A model generated the notes under the pieces. That model did no database searches. It saw nothing but the letters and a program-made list of their open reading frames with translations, and was not told the origin of the DNA. A stretch of DNA of 64,000 nucleotides, taken from contig NZ_MUHH01000016.1 in NCBI RefSeq assembly GCF_002217475.1, positions 1-64,000 on the forward strand, read 5' to 3'. Below, in pieces: positions 51,213-60,544 of the stretch. Source of the DNA: Flavobacterium tructae (GTDB lineage Bacteria; Bacteroidota; Bacteroidia; Flavobacteriales; Flavobacteriaceae). Each line of letters starts with the position of its first letter. Within the stretch, counting starts at the first letter, position 1. The position numbers and the translations under genes are program-made.

Positions 51213-52148
51213 CTAGAATTGCCATTTTAGGGCCACAGCTCCGTAAAATGTAGTCGTGAATCTAGGATTAGCCATGTCTTTCTCCTTGAAAATATCCTTA
51301 ATTTTTCTGTTGGTACTGGAGAAGCTGCGTAAAAGTGTCGATCCTGCCGTTGGTTGCAGTGTCCAGTGTTTGCCAAGCTTAATTTCAGGCTGTATACCGG
51401 CAATAATTTGCTGATACCCCAATAGTGATGTTCTGTTATTCACTTTTGTTTCCGCCGTCATTCCGCTTAGTTCGACCACCGCTTTCAAGTCAAAGTTTTC
51501 TGAGATTCGATATCCAAATTGCAGACCTTCCGGAAAGGTAATTTTAAAATGCCACGCACCTCTGGATTCCCAGTTGAAATAAATTCCCGGAAGCACCATC
51601 GGAACACCAAAACTATTGGTTAGTACAGGTCCCATACCAAATGCCATATTGGGATTGAAATGTTTGATGAAAAACACACCACCCTGTAACAATACATCAT
51701 CTTTATTGATCTCGACCATATCCGTGTAAACCCCCACAGAAGCCATTATCATTAACGACCAGGTTGGTGAGATAGAACGTAAATGTTTGACTCCGATTTG
51801 CGCATTCAGCATTTCATTAGGAAAGCCGCCCTGAAATTCTAACGGAAGAGACTGAATTTCATAATTCTTGTTTTCCATTTTGGCATAACTTCCGTTTGCA
51901 AAAAGAGACCAGAGTTTTGGACGGTTGTATTGGTCCATTTCCAGAGAAAGAGGTATTTCAAAAGCAATTTGCGCCCTTTTGAAATTACTTTCAGCACTAG
52001 TTTTAGTACTGTCCATTGGACGGACATAGTTGGAGAACGGAACATAATCAACTTTAAGTTCTCCTGCTATTTTTGATTGTGATTGTGCAGCAATACTAGT
52101 CAATAAAAAAAGGAAAAGCTGCGATAGATAAAAGATTGTTTTGTTCAT
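51213..52148 (-). CDS. DUF6268-like outer-membrane beta-barrel protein
   Basis: A 311-residue exported protein with signal peptide to about residue 22 (AQSQ). The rest is amphipathic strands with aromatic ends, finishing YGAVALKWQF, as in outer-membrane barrels such as the DUF6268 group. No catalytic motif is visible. Its stop is 2 bp from the stop of the LytTR regulator, with no terminator between. A downstream regulatory target is possible. Confidence 0.7.
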   Translation of the reverse strand: MNKTIFYLSQLFLFLLTSIAAQSQSKIAGELKVDYVPFSNYVRPMDSTKTSAESNFKRAQIAFEIPLSLEMDQYNRPKLWSLFANGSYAKMENKNYEIQSLPLEFQGGFPNEMLNAQIGVKHLRSISPTWSLMIMASVGVYTDMVEINKDDVLLQGGVFFIKHFNPNMAFGMGPVLTNSFGVPMVLPGIYFNWESRGAWHFKITFPEGLQFGYRISENFDLKAVVELSGMTAETKVNNRTSLLGYQQIIAGIQPEIKLGKHWTLQPTAGSTLLRSFSSTNRKIKDIFKEKDMANPRFTTTFYGAVALKWQF

Positions 52149-52250
52149 GATTTGATTAATTTTTCTGCGAATTACCGCGTTCTAAACCAATCACGAAAAA
52201 TCATTTGACTAATGGCAGTTCTCTTTTGACCAATGGTATAAAAAACACCA

Positions 52251-52280
52251 AACCCGATAGATTTTGATCTCTACCGGGTT
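52251..52280 (-). terminator. terminator-like hairpin after barrel gene
   Basis: Stem AACCCGATAGA / TCTACCGGGTT (10 of 11 pairs) with a T-rich tail in the minus direction. It lies downstream of the 52317-52820 gene and resembles the hairpin at 48330-48362. Confidence 0.6.
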
Positions 52281-52316
52281 CATACCAAAAACAAAAAAAT
52301 AAATTAAACTTAATCT

Positions 52317-52820
52317 TTATAAATCAAAGCCATAGGCTAAACGTAAAGCAACCTGATTGGTTTTGAATTTATTATAATCTTCATAACGGACACTGATATC
52401 AATGTATTTGTTGGCATAGCCAATTCCCGGTGCCCATAAAAAAGTAGTATCGTCATACCCGTTTGTGACAGCAAAACCGGCACCTACTTCTCCTAAAACA
52501 TAAAACTGATCTTCCCAGATAAAAGCTTTAAAACCTGCTTTTGCCGGAATGAATCCAAGATCTTTTGCGTCATTTTTCATAAACAGATTTGTAAAACCTG
52601 TTGTTAAGGTTAGCGATGTTTTTTTAGATAAATCGTACTGCAGACGAACATCTCCGCCAAGGGACCATTTATAGTCATTATCCGTCGGGATACCACCATT
52701 TAAACCAAAGCCTAATCTAAAACCCTGATTATAATTCTTAATGGTACTGTCCTGAGCGAAAGTAGTATTGGCGTATAAGAAAGCGAAAGCAGCGAGGCAT
52801 AACATTTTTAAATTTCTCAT
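52317..52820 (-). CDS. outer-membrane beta-barrel protein
   Basis: A 167-residue exported protein with a signal peptide to about residue 22 (TTFAQ). It shows eight or so alternating strands from QGFRLGFGLNGGIP to VALRLAYGFDL, typical of an OmpA/PorT-size barrel. I prefer the ATG at 52820; a longer frame starts at 52829. No partner or function is evident. Confidence 0.75.
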   Translation of the reverse strand: MRNLKMLCLAAFAFLYANTTFAQDSTIKNYNQGFRLGFGLNGGIPTDNDYKWSLGGDVRLQYDLSKKTSLTLTTGFTNLFMKNDAKDLGFIPAKAGFKAFIWEDQFYVLGEVGAGFAVTNGYDDTTFLWAPGIGYANKYIDISVRYEDYNKFKTNQVALRLAYGFDL

Positions 52821-52981
52821 GACAATCATTTTTGAATTTCTAATAGTGTAAAATTAGTTTCAGGATCTTAACATTCTGTTATATAATTTTTAGGATTTGT
52901 TATATAATATCGGTGTCGCTTAAAAAGCACATAATATTAGCTTATGTTTTTAATCGTAACAAAGAATCCAAAGCTTCTGAT

Positions 52982-52989
52982 TATCTTTG
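52982..52989 (+). promoter_or_regulatory. -7 promoter box of the MATE gene
   Basis: TATCTTTG followed by C, an exact consensus match, 21 bp before the GTG start at 53010. Confidence 0.55.
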
Positions 52990-53009
52990 CCGACTAAAAA
53001 AGAATCGAA

Positions 53010-54395
53010 GTGAATTTTAAGCAGTATACCAAAGAGTTTTCATATAATTTAAGATTAGCATACCCTATTATATTAGGAATGGTCGGACACACTCTAATAG
53101 GAATTGTCGACAATATAATGGTAGGAAAGTTAGGAAGTACAGAATTAGCAGCCGTTTCGTTAGGAAACAGTTTGATTTTTATCGCCATGTCATTAGGGAT
53201 TGGTTTCTCTACCGCCATTACACCAATTGTAGCAGAAGGTGATGCCGAAAAAAATGATGGTAAAATTCGTTCCGCGTTTCATCACGGATTGTTTTTATGC
53301 ATCTTGTTAGGACTACTGCTTTTTGGAGTTATTGTTTTGGCTAAACCGTTAATGGAATTACTAGAGCAGCCTGCCGATGTAATTGCTCTTGCGAAACCTT
53401 ATCTGGATTGGGTCGCTTTCTCTTTGATTCCGTTAATTGTCTATCAGGGGTACAAACAATTTGCCGACGGTCTTTCACTGACCAAATATTCAATGTATGC
53501 CATGGTTATGGCCAATGTGCTGCACGTTGGAATCAACTATATGTTGATCTATGGAATCTGGATTTTTCCAAAAATGGGAATTATCGGAGCAGCATTGGGG
53601 ACGGTGATTTCAAGGATATTCTTAGTGATGTTCATGCACATTATGCTTTCGAGAAGAAACGATTTGAAACGTTTCTTTAAAAACTTCAGTTTTAATCAAA
53701 TCAAAAAGGAAACGCTGAAAAAGATAATCAGTATCGGATTTCCATCGGCGATGCAAATGCTTTTTGAAGTGGTTTTGTTTACTGCGTCGATCTGGCTTTG
53801 CGGAAACATTGGAAAAACAAGTCAGGCCGCCAATCAAATTGCTTTAAGTCTGGCGTCAATGACCTTTATGTTTGCTATGGGATTGAGCGTAACTTCGATG
53901 ATTAGAGTAAGCAATCAAAGAGGTTTGATGGACTATAAAAACTTAGTTGTGGTAGCGCGTTCGATCTTTTTGCTCGCGATTATCATCGAAACATTCTTTG
54001 CGATTCTGTTTGTAGCGTTTCATGATTTCCTACCACATATGTTTTTGAATATGGAAAACGGAGGGCAGCTTCTGGATAACAACGAGGTAATCGGTATCGC
54101 GTCAAAATTACTTTTAATCGCAGCCGTTTTTCAGATTTCTGATGGAATTCAGGTGGTTGTTCTGGGAGCATTACGTGGATTGCAGGATGTGAAAATCCCG
54201 ATGTACATTACATTTGTAGCCTATTGGATCGTTGGTTTCCCGATTTCCTATTACCTTGCTGAATATACGGAACTAAAAGCGCAGGGAGTTTGGATAGGAC
54301 TTTTGGCGGGATTAACGACTGCTGCAATATTTCTTTATCTTAGATTTCATTACCTGACTAAAAAATTAATCAAAAATTCAGTTTCAAATACTTAA
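53010..54395 (+). CDS. MATE-family multidrug/Na+ efflux transporter
   Basis: A 461-residue inner-membrane antiporter of the NorM/MATE type with about 12 helices. The N terminus (SYNLRLAYPIILGMVGHTLIGIVDNIMVGKLGSTELAAVSLG) and the central SIGFPSAMQMLFEVVLFTASIWLCGNIGKTSQAANQIAL are typical. Start is GTG, supported by a promoter box 21 bp upstream. Substrates may be cationic drugs or metabolites. Confidence 0.94.
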   Translation: MNFKQYTKEFSYNLRLAYPIILGMVGHTLIGIVDNIMVGKLGSTELAAVSLGNSLIFIAMSLGIGFSTAITPIVAEGDAEKNDGKIRSAFHHGLFLCILLGLLLFGVIVLAKPLMELLEQPADVIALAKPYLDWVAFSLIPLIVYQGYKQFADGLSLTKYSMYAMVMANVLHVGINYMLIYGIWIFPKMGIIGAALGTVISRIFLVMFMHIMLSRRNDLKRFFKNFSFNQIKKETLKKIISIGFPSAMQMLFEVVLFTASIWLCGNIGKTSQAANQIALSLASMTFMFAMGLSVTSMIRVSNQRGLMDYKNLVVVARSIFLLAIIIETFFAILFVAFHDFLPHMFLNMENGGQLLDNNEVIGIASKLLLIAAVFQISDGIQVVVLGALRGLQDVKIPMYITFVAYWIVGFPISYYLAEYTELKAQGVWIGLLAGLTTAAIFLYLRFHYLTKKLIKNSVSNT

Positions 54396-54499
54396 ATTTG
54401 GACTGCAAAAGAATCAGTTGCAGCTAAAAAGGATCCTTAAAACACTTTGAAACCGCTGCAATTGGTGAGCCAATACATAAAAATAATAAATCAATACAA

Positions 54500-54727
54500 A
54501 TGGAATTACCTAAATTTTTACTCGGAGACAATACTGATTTTCCAGATGATATTTTCATCATTCACCTGGATTACCCAAGATTCATTATCAATTTAAAAGA
54601 TGATGAGGTAGAATTCATGGAAGAAGCGGAAGATCTTGATGAGGCAGAGTTAAATGCTGAAATGGAAGGCTTAATTGTTTTGGCAAATGAGTTTTACGAT
54701 CGTGAAATAAACCGTTACGAAGAGTAA
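54500..54727 (+). CDS. small acidic conserved protein
   Basis: A 75-residue soluble, strongly acidic protein (PDDIFIIHLDYPRFIINLKDDEVEFMEEAEDLDEAELNAEMEGLIVLANEFYDREINRYEE). There is one strand pair then a helical, acid-rich C terminus. I do not recognise the family. It lies 60 bp before the LTA-synthase-like gene and probably shares its transcript. Confidence 0.65.
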   Translation: MELPKFLLGDNTDFPDDIFIIHLDYPRFIINLKDDEVEFMEEAEDLDEAELNAEMEGLIVLANEFYDREINRYEE

Positions 54728-54787
54728 AGACATACAGAGGTGTGTCTTTAGGATATGCCCCAATCTAAAAACATTTAAATCTTTCTA

Positions 54788-56728
54788 ATGAAAAAATTAA
54801 GTTTTTTAAAACCTATCATTAACTTCATTGCAATCGGATTGCTGATTACCACTTTAAGCCGATTGTTTTTATTTTTTATTTTTAAAGACAGAGTAACAGA
54901 AACACCAAATTTCTGGTACATTTTTCCAATCGGACTTCGAATGGATTTGATTTTACTTTGCTATATGTCTTTCCTGCCGGCAGTTTTAATTACTTTTCTG
55001 CCCGATAAAGCATCGAAGTTTACCAATAAATTTCTTGTAATTTATAGTTTTTTATTGCTGTTTCTGATTCTGTTTGTAGAGTTGGCAACGCCCGATTTTG
55101 TAAAACAATACGATACACGTCCCAATAAAATTTTCTTAGACTATCTGATCTATCCAAAAGAGGTAGTTGGAATGCTGCTTAAAAGTTATCTGACTTCGAT
55201 CATTGTGACTTTTTTAATTTTAGGAGTAGTCTTGTATTTTGCCTTCAAAAAAGGAAAAAAATACTTCTACACGAGCAGTGCAGACTATAAATTTAAATTG
55301 ATGGTTTTTCCGTTATTGGCTTTTTTATTGTTTTTTGGAGCACGTTCAAGTCTTACCTCAAAACGTCCGATCAATGCCAGTAATGCTGTTTTCTCAACAG
55401 ATCAGCTGACTAATACTTTGGGATTGAATTCTTTTTATACCGTTGCTTTTGCGGCGTATTCCATTAAAAACGAAGGAAACACCAAGATGTATGGTAAAAT
55501 GGAAGAAGCCGAGGCCATTGCCCGTGTTAAAAAATACATGATCGCTGGGCCTGGTGATTTTACAGATGCCGAAATTCCGTTTTTACATGTACAGCAACCG
55601 GACACACTTTTAAAGAAACCGTACAATTTAGTTATTTTTCTACAGGAAAGTTTAGGAGCGGAGTACGTTGGAATTTTAGGAGGAAAGCCTTTAACGCCTG
55701 AATTTGATAAACTGTCAAAAGAAGGTTTATTGTTTACCAATTTGTACTGTACAGGAACCCGTAGTGTACGTGGAATCGAAGCAGTAGTAACCGGATTTTT
55801 ACCTTCACCTTCAGAAAGTGTAGTGAAATTAGGAAACTCGCAGCAAGGATTTTTCACCTTAGCCGATGCACTGAAACAAAAAGGGTATGAAACCAGTTTT
55901 ATTTATGGCGGAATGGCGAATTTTGATAATATGGCTTCTTTTTTTAACGGAAATGGATTTCAGGATATCGTAGATCAGGAGGATTTTGAATCAGACGGAA
56001 ACAAATACGCTTTTAAAGGAACCTGGGGGTATTCAGATGAGGATCTGGTAACCAAAGCGAATAATTATTTTAAAGCAAAAGGGGATAAGCCATTCTTTTC
56101 TTTAATGTTTTCGACGTCCAATCATGAGCCTTTTGAATATCCTGCGGGACGTATCAAACCTTATGATGCTAAACCTGCAACGGTTAATAATGCCATGAAA
56201 TATGCAGATTTCTCAATTGGGAAATTTTTCGAAATGGCTAAAAAAGAACCTTATTTCAAAAACACCATTTTTATCGTAATCGCAGACCATAATACAAGAA
56301 CCTACGGTAAAAATTTAGTGCCAATCAATAAATTTCATATTCCGGCTCTGATCATGGGGCCAGGAGTTAAAAAAGGCACTGTTTACAGTAAATTGGCAAG
56401 TCAGATTGATATTCCGCCAACCTTATTAAGCTATTTGGGATTACCATTTGAAACTCCGATGGTAGGAAGAAATCTAAACAAATTAGATCCAAAAACGCAA
56501 GGAAGATCAATTATGCAGTTCAATGATATCAATGCTTTCAGAGTCGAGAACCAGGTCGTAATCATGCAGCCTAATTTGAAACCCTTACAGTTTGAAATCA
56601 AAAACGACACCACTTTAATTCCTGTTAAGTTAAATGAAGACTTAGCGAAAGATGCTTTGGCACATGTAATTACAGCAGGAAATTTATATAAAGAAAATAA
56701 ATATAAACTTAGGGATAAGAAAAAGTAA
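54788..56728 (+). CDS. LTA-synthase/MdoB-like membrane sulfatase-fold phosphotransferase
   Basis: A 646-residue membrane protein. Five N-terminal helices (about 8-30, 46-67, 77-98, 115-140, 160-185) precede an extracytoplasmic alkaline-phosphatase/sulfatase domain. The nucleophile Thr is in CTGTRSVRGIEA, with FLQESLGAEYVG before it and STSNHEPF and VIADHNTRTYG later as metal ligands. Such enzymes transfer phosphoglycerol or phosphoethanolamine to glycans or lipids. In a Gram-negative Bacteroidota a lipid or glycan decoration is likely; donor unknown. Ends at a strong terminator. Confidence 0.9.
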   Translation: MKKLSFLKPIINFIAIGLLITTLSRLFLFFIFKDRVTETPNFWYIFPIGLRMDLILLCYMSFLPAVLITFLPDKASKFTNKFLVIYSFLLLFLILFVELATPDFVKQYDTRPNKIFLDYLIYPKEVVGMLLKSYLTSIIVTFLILGVVLYFAFKKGKKYFYTSSADYKFKLMVFPLLAFLLFFGARSSLTSKRPINASNAVFSTDQLTNTLGLNSFYTVAFAAYSIKNEGNTKMYGKMEEAEAIARVKKYMIAGPGDFTDAEIPFLHVQQPDTLLKKPYNLVIFLQESLGAEYVGILGGKPLTPEFDKLSKEGLLFTNLYCTGTRSVRGIEAVVTGFLPSPSESVVKLGNSQQGFFTLADALKQKGYETSFIYGGMANFDNMASFFNGNGFQDIVDQEDFESDGNKYAFKGTWGYSDEDLVTKANNYFKAKGDKPFFSLMFSTSNHEPFEYPAGRIKPYDAKPATVNNAMKYADFSIGKFFEMAKKEPYFKNTIFIVIADHNTRTYGKNLVPINKFHIPALIMGPGVKKGTVYSKLASQIDIPPTLLSYLGLPFETPMVGRNLNKLDPKTQGRSIMQFNDINAFRVENQVVIMQPNLKPLQFEIKNDTTLIPVKLNEDLAKDALAHVITAGNLYKENKYKLRDKKK

Positions 56729-56743
56729 TTTTCGGTTTATTGT

Positions 56744-56788
56744 AAAAAAAAAGCTGCTAAGTATAGAAGTACTTAGCAGCTTTTTTTT
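56744..56788 (+). terminator. rho-independent terminator of the sulfatase-like gene
   Basis: Perfect stem AAAAGCTGCTAAGTA / TACTTAGCAGCTTTT, extended by more A-T pairs, with a six-base loop and a run of eight T, 16 bp after the stop. Confidence 0.9.
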
Positions 56789-56901
56789 GTTAAAATTTAA
56801 AAATAGGGGGTAACAAAAAATAATTTAATTGATTTATACTAAACCAAAAGGCGTAACCTGAAAAGCCTGTGATAGAGTAAGGACAATTAAATTTATTTAT
56901 T

Positions 56902-57438
56902 ATGAAAAAATTACCAAAAAAAAAATCTGAAGTATTAAAAGTAATGTTAGTTTTTGTGTCTGCCGCTTTTTTTATAAGCTGTAATAACGAATCTGTTGAA
57001 GATCAAAATACTCAATTATCAAACACAGAGAAGCAAAATCAATCCAATACTCAAAGAAGATTGCCTCACTATGAAGGAGTTATTGTGCGAGATTGGGGAG
57101 CACATAATGTTGATTGCAGCCAGCCAGAAGGTTTTTGTAATTTTATTTTTTACTTATGGGGAACCTTTAGCTTTTTGAAACCAGCCCCTGACGGAACACC
57201 GGTACGTGTTACAAATGAAAAAGGAAATTTTGTTATGGAAATTCAAAAAAGTGCTTTAACCCCAGAACATAAAAAAGTATTATTGCGAAATAGAGAAGTT
57301 TATTTAATACCTGAGGGACAGACTATAGATCCGGAATTAGTTAAATCTCTAAAATTCAATTCAAATATTTTAGTTCCCGGTAAATACCCTATTCAAGAAA
57401 GTGAAGAGACCTATACACTTGTTATTAATGTGAAATAA
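56902..57438 (+). CDS. lipoprotein of unknown function
   Basis: A 178-residue lipoprotein. A basic N terminus and hydrophobic stretch lead to the lipobox FFISC (Cys about 27), then a Gln/Asn/Ser-rich linker. The mature domain (about 55-178) has two Cys (DCSQPEGFC) and strand-rich ends. I do not recognise the family. It has its own spacer after a terminator and converges with meaB. Confidence 0.7.
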   Translation: MKKLPKKKSEVLKVMLVFVSAAFFISCNNESVEDQNTQLSNTEKQNQSNTQRRLPHYEGVIVRDWGAHNVDCSQPEGFCNFIFYLWGTFSFLKPAPDGTPVRVTNEKGNFVMEIQKSALTPEHKKVLLRNREVYLIPEGQTIDPELVKSLKFNSNILVPGKYPIQESEETYTLVINVK

Positions 57439-57459
57439 ATGAAAAAAAGCTTTAAGAAA

Positions 57460-58551
57460 TTAGAAGCTGTTTTTATATTTATCTAATAAAAACTGAGCGG
57501 CTGCAAAAGGTGATATTTCATCATTTTGCACCGCTTTTTTGATTTGTATCAATTGCCCAATAATCTCAGGATGATTGTAAAAGTTTGATTTCAAATGTTC
57601 ATCAATGGTTTCCATCATCCAGAACTGATTTTGCTCTTTTCGCCTTTCCTGAAAGAAGCCCGTTGAACTGGTCGTTTCCGTATAATCAGAAATGGTATTC
57701 CAGATTTCAGAGATGCCCTCTTTGGTAATGGCACTGCAGGTAGTAACTTTTGGCTGCCAGTTCGATTTTTTGGGTGGAAACAAATGTAAAGCTCTGTTGA
57801 ATTCCAGTTTGGCCTGATTGGCTTTTTTGATGTTATCGCCATCGGCTTTGTTGATTACGATAGCATCTGCCATTTCCATAATGCCGCGTTTGATACCCTG
57901 AAGTTCGTCTCCTGCACCTGAAATTTTTAGTAGTAAAAAAAAGTCCACCATGCTGTGAACAGCAGTTTCACTTTGTCCTACACCAACTGTTTCTATAACA
58001 ATCGTGTCAAAACCTGCGGCTTCACATAAAATAATCGATTCCCTTGTTTTACGGGCTACACCGCCTAAAGTATCTCCGGAAGCACTTGGTCTGATAAAAG
58101 CATTTTCGTCTTTTACAAGTTCTTCCATTCGGGTTTTATCACCTAAAATACTGCCGTGTGAAATAGAGCTGCTGGGATCAACTGCCAGAACGGCTACTTT
58201 TTTCCCCAATTGAGTCAGGTAACTCCCGAAAGTTTCAATAAATGTACTTTTTCCAACACCGGGAACTCCAGTGATTCCAATTCGGATCGATTGATTGGCA
58301 TGTGGCAGACAACCTTTTATAACCTCGTTTGCTTTTGCGGTATGTTCCGGATTGGTACTTTCAACCAGCGTGATAGCACGACTCAGAGCCGTGATATTTC
58401 CGGTTAGTATACCATCAATTAACTCCTTTGAAGAAGGTTGTTGTCTTCTGTTTTTTTTAATTTGCTGAATAGCAGAAACATTGGTGATTTCTGGAGGAGA
58501 AATTCCGGCTTTTTCGTGTAAACTACCTGATCGTTTTTTTGAACCTGACAA
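57460..58551 (-). CDS. meaB: MeaB-like methylmalonyl-CoA mutase-associated GTPase
   Basis: G3E-family GTPase that guards adenosylcobalamin loading of methylmalonyl-CoA mutase. The P-loop GVPGVGKST is followed by AVDPSSSISHGSILGDKTRM, by ETVGVGQSE and by the NKAD specificity motif, in a 363-residue chain with N- and C-terminal dimerisation helices. In many genomes it adjoins the mutase genes; here it is about 47 kb from mutA/mutB. It converges with a lipoprotein gene. Confidence 0.95.
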   Translation of the reverse strand: MSGSKKRSGSLHEKAGISPPEITNVSAIQQIKKNRRQQPSSKELIDGILTGNITALSRAITLVESTNPEHTAKANEVIKGCLPHANQSIRIGITGVPGVGKSTFIETFGSYLTQLGKKVAVLAVDPSSSISHGSILGDKTRMEELVKDENAFIRPSASGDTLGGVARKTRESIILCEAAGFDTIVIETVGVGQSETAVHSMVDFFLLLKISGAGDELQGIKRGIMEMADAIVINKADGDNIKKANQAKLEFNRALHLFPPKKSNWQPKVTTCSAITKEGISEIWNTISDYTETTSSTGFFQERRKEQNQFWMMETIDEHLKSNFYNHPEIIGQLIQIKKAVQNDEISPFAAAQFLLDKYKNSF

Positions 58552-58734
58552 AATATACTTTTTGGTAGTGTAAAAGTACAGAAAACAAAAACAGTTTCAA
58601 AAAGGATTTTTTTTGAAACTGTTTGCGTTTGGCCGCCACGAATCACTCGAATTTCGCCAATTTTGATGTTTCGAAATTTGCTTGCGAAAATTGACGGAAT
58701 TTAATGTAACTCCCGACTATAAGATAAAAAATCA

Positions 58735-58774
58735 CTTAGAATCTTAGTACCTTAGTATCTTAGAGTCTCAAAGA
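58735..58774. repeat. CTTAGAATC/CTTAG word spacer
   Basis: A short direct run of TTAGAATCTTAGTACCTTAG-like words follows the NAD(P)-binding gene. The words match the spacer at 30105-30210. Confidence 0.4.
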
Positions 58775-59416
58775 TTAATATGCCGCTGTAAACCTCACCT
58801 GATGATGTTTTGGAGTTTCCGCTTCGTCAGCGATAACGACTGCCAGATCTTCTACGGATAGAATGCTTCTCTGATCGTCGTTAAAAACCGGATTTTCTAA
58901 ACCTAAGCGGTATTTTCCGGTTCGTCCGGTGGTAATTCCCTGATGCATTTCAAAAGCAGGACTAAAGAAAGCCCAATCCAGTTCTTTTTCTTCTTTTAAA
59001 ATATTCAAATAATCTCTGGCTGCCGTGGCTCCTGCATGGTATTCTTTTGGGAAATCAGGTGTGTCAACTGCCTGTAGACCCGGAGCAACAAACAAACTTC
59101 CCGCTCCTCCGATGGTAATAAAACGTTTTACTCCCGATTTTTTTACCGCTTCCTGAATGGCTTTTGATCCGGCAATAAAATCATCATAGATATTTGGATT
59201 GGTCCACCCCGAATTGTAAGCATTGATAACGATATCATTTCCTTTTAAAATTTCAGACAAAGCTTCTACATTAAAAATGTCTGCACTTTTCCACGTTGCA
59301 TTTGAGCTGTCTTTTGGGGTTCTGGCAATAGCCGTAAGATCATGATTTCTGTTAGCCAGTTCGTTTAAGATTGCGGTACCTACAAATCCGGTTGCTCCAA
59401 TAATTGCGATTTTCAT
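58775..59416 (-). CDS. NAD(P)-binding SDR-like oxidoreductase (YwnB/NmrA type)
   Basis: A 213-residue atypical SDR. The dinucleotide motif GATGFVGTAIL is at 8-18, followed by DIVINAYNSGW and RFITIGGAGSLFV, as in YwnB/NmrA-like proteins. No Tyr-xxx-Lys catalytic pair is evident. It may sense or use NAD(P)H in redox control. It lies 57 bp downstream of an Rrf2 regulator gene; a pairing known as ywnA-ywnB in Bacillus supports a functional link. Confidence 0.85.
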   Translation of the reverse strand: MKIAIIGATGFVGTAILNELANRNHDLTAIARTPKDSSNATWKSADIFNVEALSEILKGNDIVINAYNSGWTNPNIYDDFIAGSKAIQEAVKKSGVKRFITIGGAGSLFVAPGLQAVDTPDFPKEYHAGATAARDYLNILKEEKELDWAFFSPAFEMHQGITTGRTGKYRLGLENPVFNDDQRSILSVEDLAVVIADEAETPKHHQVRFTAAY

Positions 59417-59473
59417 AATATATAAATTTAATTAGTAATAAAAAATGTTACAGTTTTGTGTAAAAAAATAGTT

Positions 59474-59881
59474 TTAGAATTGATTAGAAAAATCTTCCAG
59501 GGAGACACCATCTAATTGCAAACTAACTTTTTGATTCATTTCAGCATACAAAGAGCTCAAATTTTGATTGATCTTTTTTCCAACCGGACAATCCGGATTA
59601 GGCTGATTTTTGGCATAACCCAGATTGATCGTTTCAAAAGTCATTTCAAATATTTCTTTCAATGTAATTTTCGAAGGATCAACCGCCAGTCTTGTACCGC
59701 CGTTTTTACCTTCTTTACTTTCAACAATATGATGTGCTTTTAAATTGGCAATTTCTTTTCGTACCAAAACCGGATTCAGATTAATACTTCCAGCAATAAA
59801 TTCCGACGACAAAAAATCGTTCGGGAATTTAGTGAGCAAAGTTAAAATGTGAATCGTTATGGCAAACTTACCTGAAATCAT
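59474..59881 (-). CDS. Rrf2-family transcriptional regulator (YwnA-like)
   Basis: A regulator of about 135 residues with the Rrf2 winged helix at the N terminus (MISGKFAITIHILTLLT and SSEFIAGSINLNPVLVRKEIANLKAHHIVESKEGKNGGTRLAV). IscR-type proteins carry three Cys for an Fe-S cluster; only one is seen here (NPDCPVG), so a cluster is doubtful. The ATG at 59881 is supported by a -7 box about 20 bp upstream; a longer frame to 59926 passes through that promoter. Likely controls itself and the NAD(P)-binding gene. Confidence 0.85.
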   Translation of the reverse strand: MISGKFAITIHILTLLTKFPNDFLSSEFIAGSINLNPVLVRKEIANLKAHHIVESKEGKNGGTRLAVDPSKITLKEIFEMTFETINLGYAKNQPNPDCPVGKKINQNLSSLYAEMNQKVSLQLDGVSLEDFSNQF

Positions 59882-59900
59882 ACTGTAATAAAATATGTTA

Positions 59901-59908
59901 CAAATGTA
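59901..59908 (-). promoter_or_regulatory. -7 promoter box of the Rrf2 gene
   Basis: Reads TACATTTG on the minus strand, an exact match, 20 bp upstream of the ATG at 59881. It decides the start. Confidence 0.55.
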
Positions 59909-60009
59909 TGATGTTTTTTGAAACAAAAAAAAGTTTTAACTAAAAATTAATTCTATTTCGAAACTATCCTACAAAGGAGTTCAGGTTAAAGTGATACAAA
60001 ATGCAAGTT

Positions 60010-60489
60010 TTAGCTAGCTGTAACTCTTTTCAAACTAGATTGCTTTTTGATGGAAGAGAAGTATACCCAGCTAATAAATAAAAGCTGCAGCGGTATTCTG
60101 AACCATAAATAAGAAATGCCTTTTCCGCTATAATTGGCTGTTTGTAAATTGATACTGTGTGCGGCTGCATAAATATTGGCAGGAAGTAAAACGATAAAAA
60201 ATACGATCAGCAGTTTAGCGGTAAGCACTCTCGTTTTTGGAATCAATAAGCCCACTGCTGCCATGAGTTCTATAATCCCTGTTGCATAAACAATTGCAGT
60301 CGGCCAGGGTAAAAAAGAGACCATCATCGCCATTCCCTTGGTAAAAACAAAATGACTTACGGCTGTAAAGACAAGCATGACAGCCATGGCAATTCTGGCT
60401 GACTGAAAAATTTCAATTTTTTTTGAGATTAGTTTTATAAAAAGCAACGTAATGACAAAAACACCTACTAACACAATTAAAGTTTCCAT
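60010..60489 (-). CDS. DoxX-family membrane protein
   Basis: A DoxX-like integral membrane protein of about 159 residues with four helices (about 2-22, 30-50, 57-77 and 90-150 in two parts). SARIAMAVMLVFTAVSHFVFTKGMA and VYATGIIELMAAVGLLIPKTRVLTAKLL are typical. Function is not firmly known; relatives join redox or thiosulfate-quinone systems. The ATG at 60489 gives the right first helix; a longer frame to 60534 exists. It lies close to a Crp/Fnr-type regulator on the same strand. Confidence 0.85.
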   Translation of the reverse strand: METLIVLVGVFVITLLFIKLISKKIEIFQSARIAMAVMLVFTAVSHFVFTKGMAMMVSFLPWPTAIVYATGIIELMAAVGLLIPKTRVLTAKLLIVFFIVLLPANIYAAAHSINLQTANYSGKGISYLWFRIPLQLLFISWVYFSSIKKQSSLKRVTAS

Positions 60490-60544
60490 ATCTTTTTTTT
60501 TAACAAAGTTGCGCAGTAAAGCGATTGAAAACAATGAACCTGGG

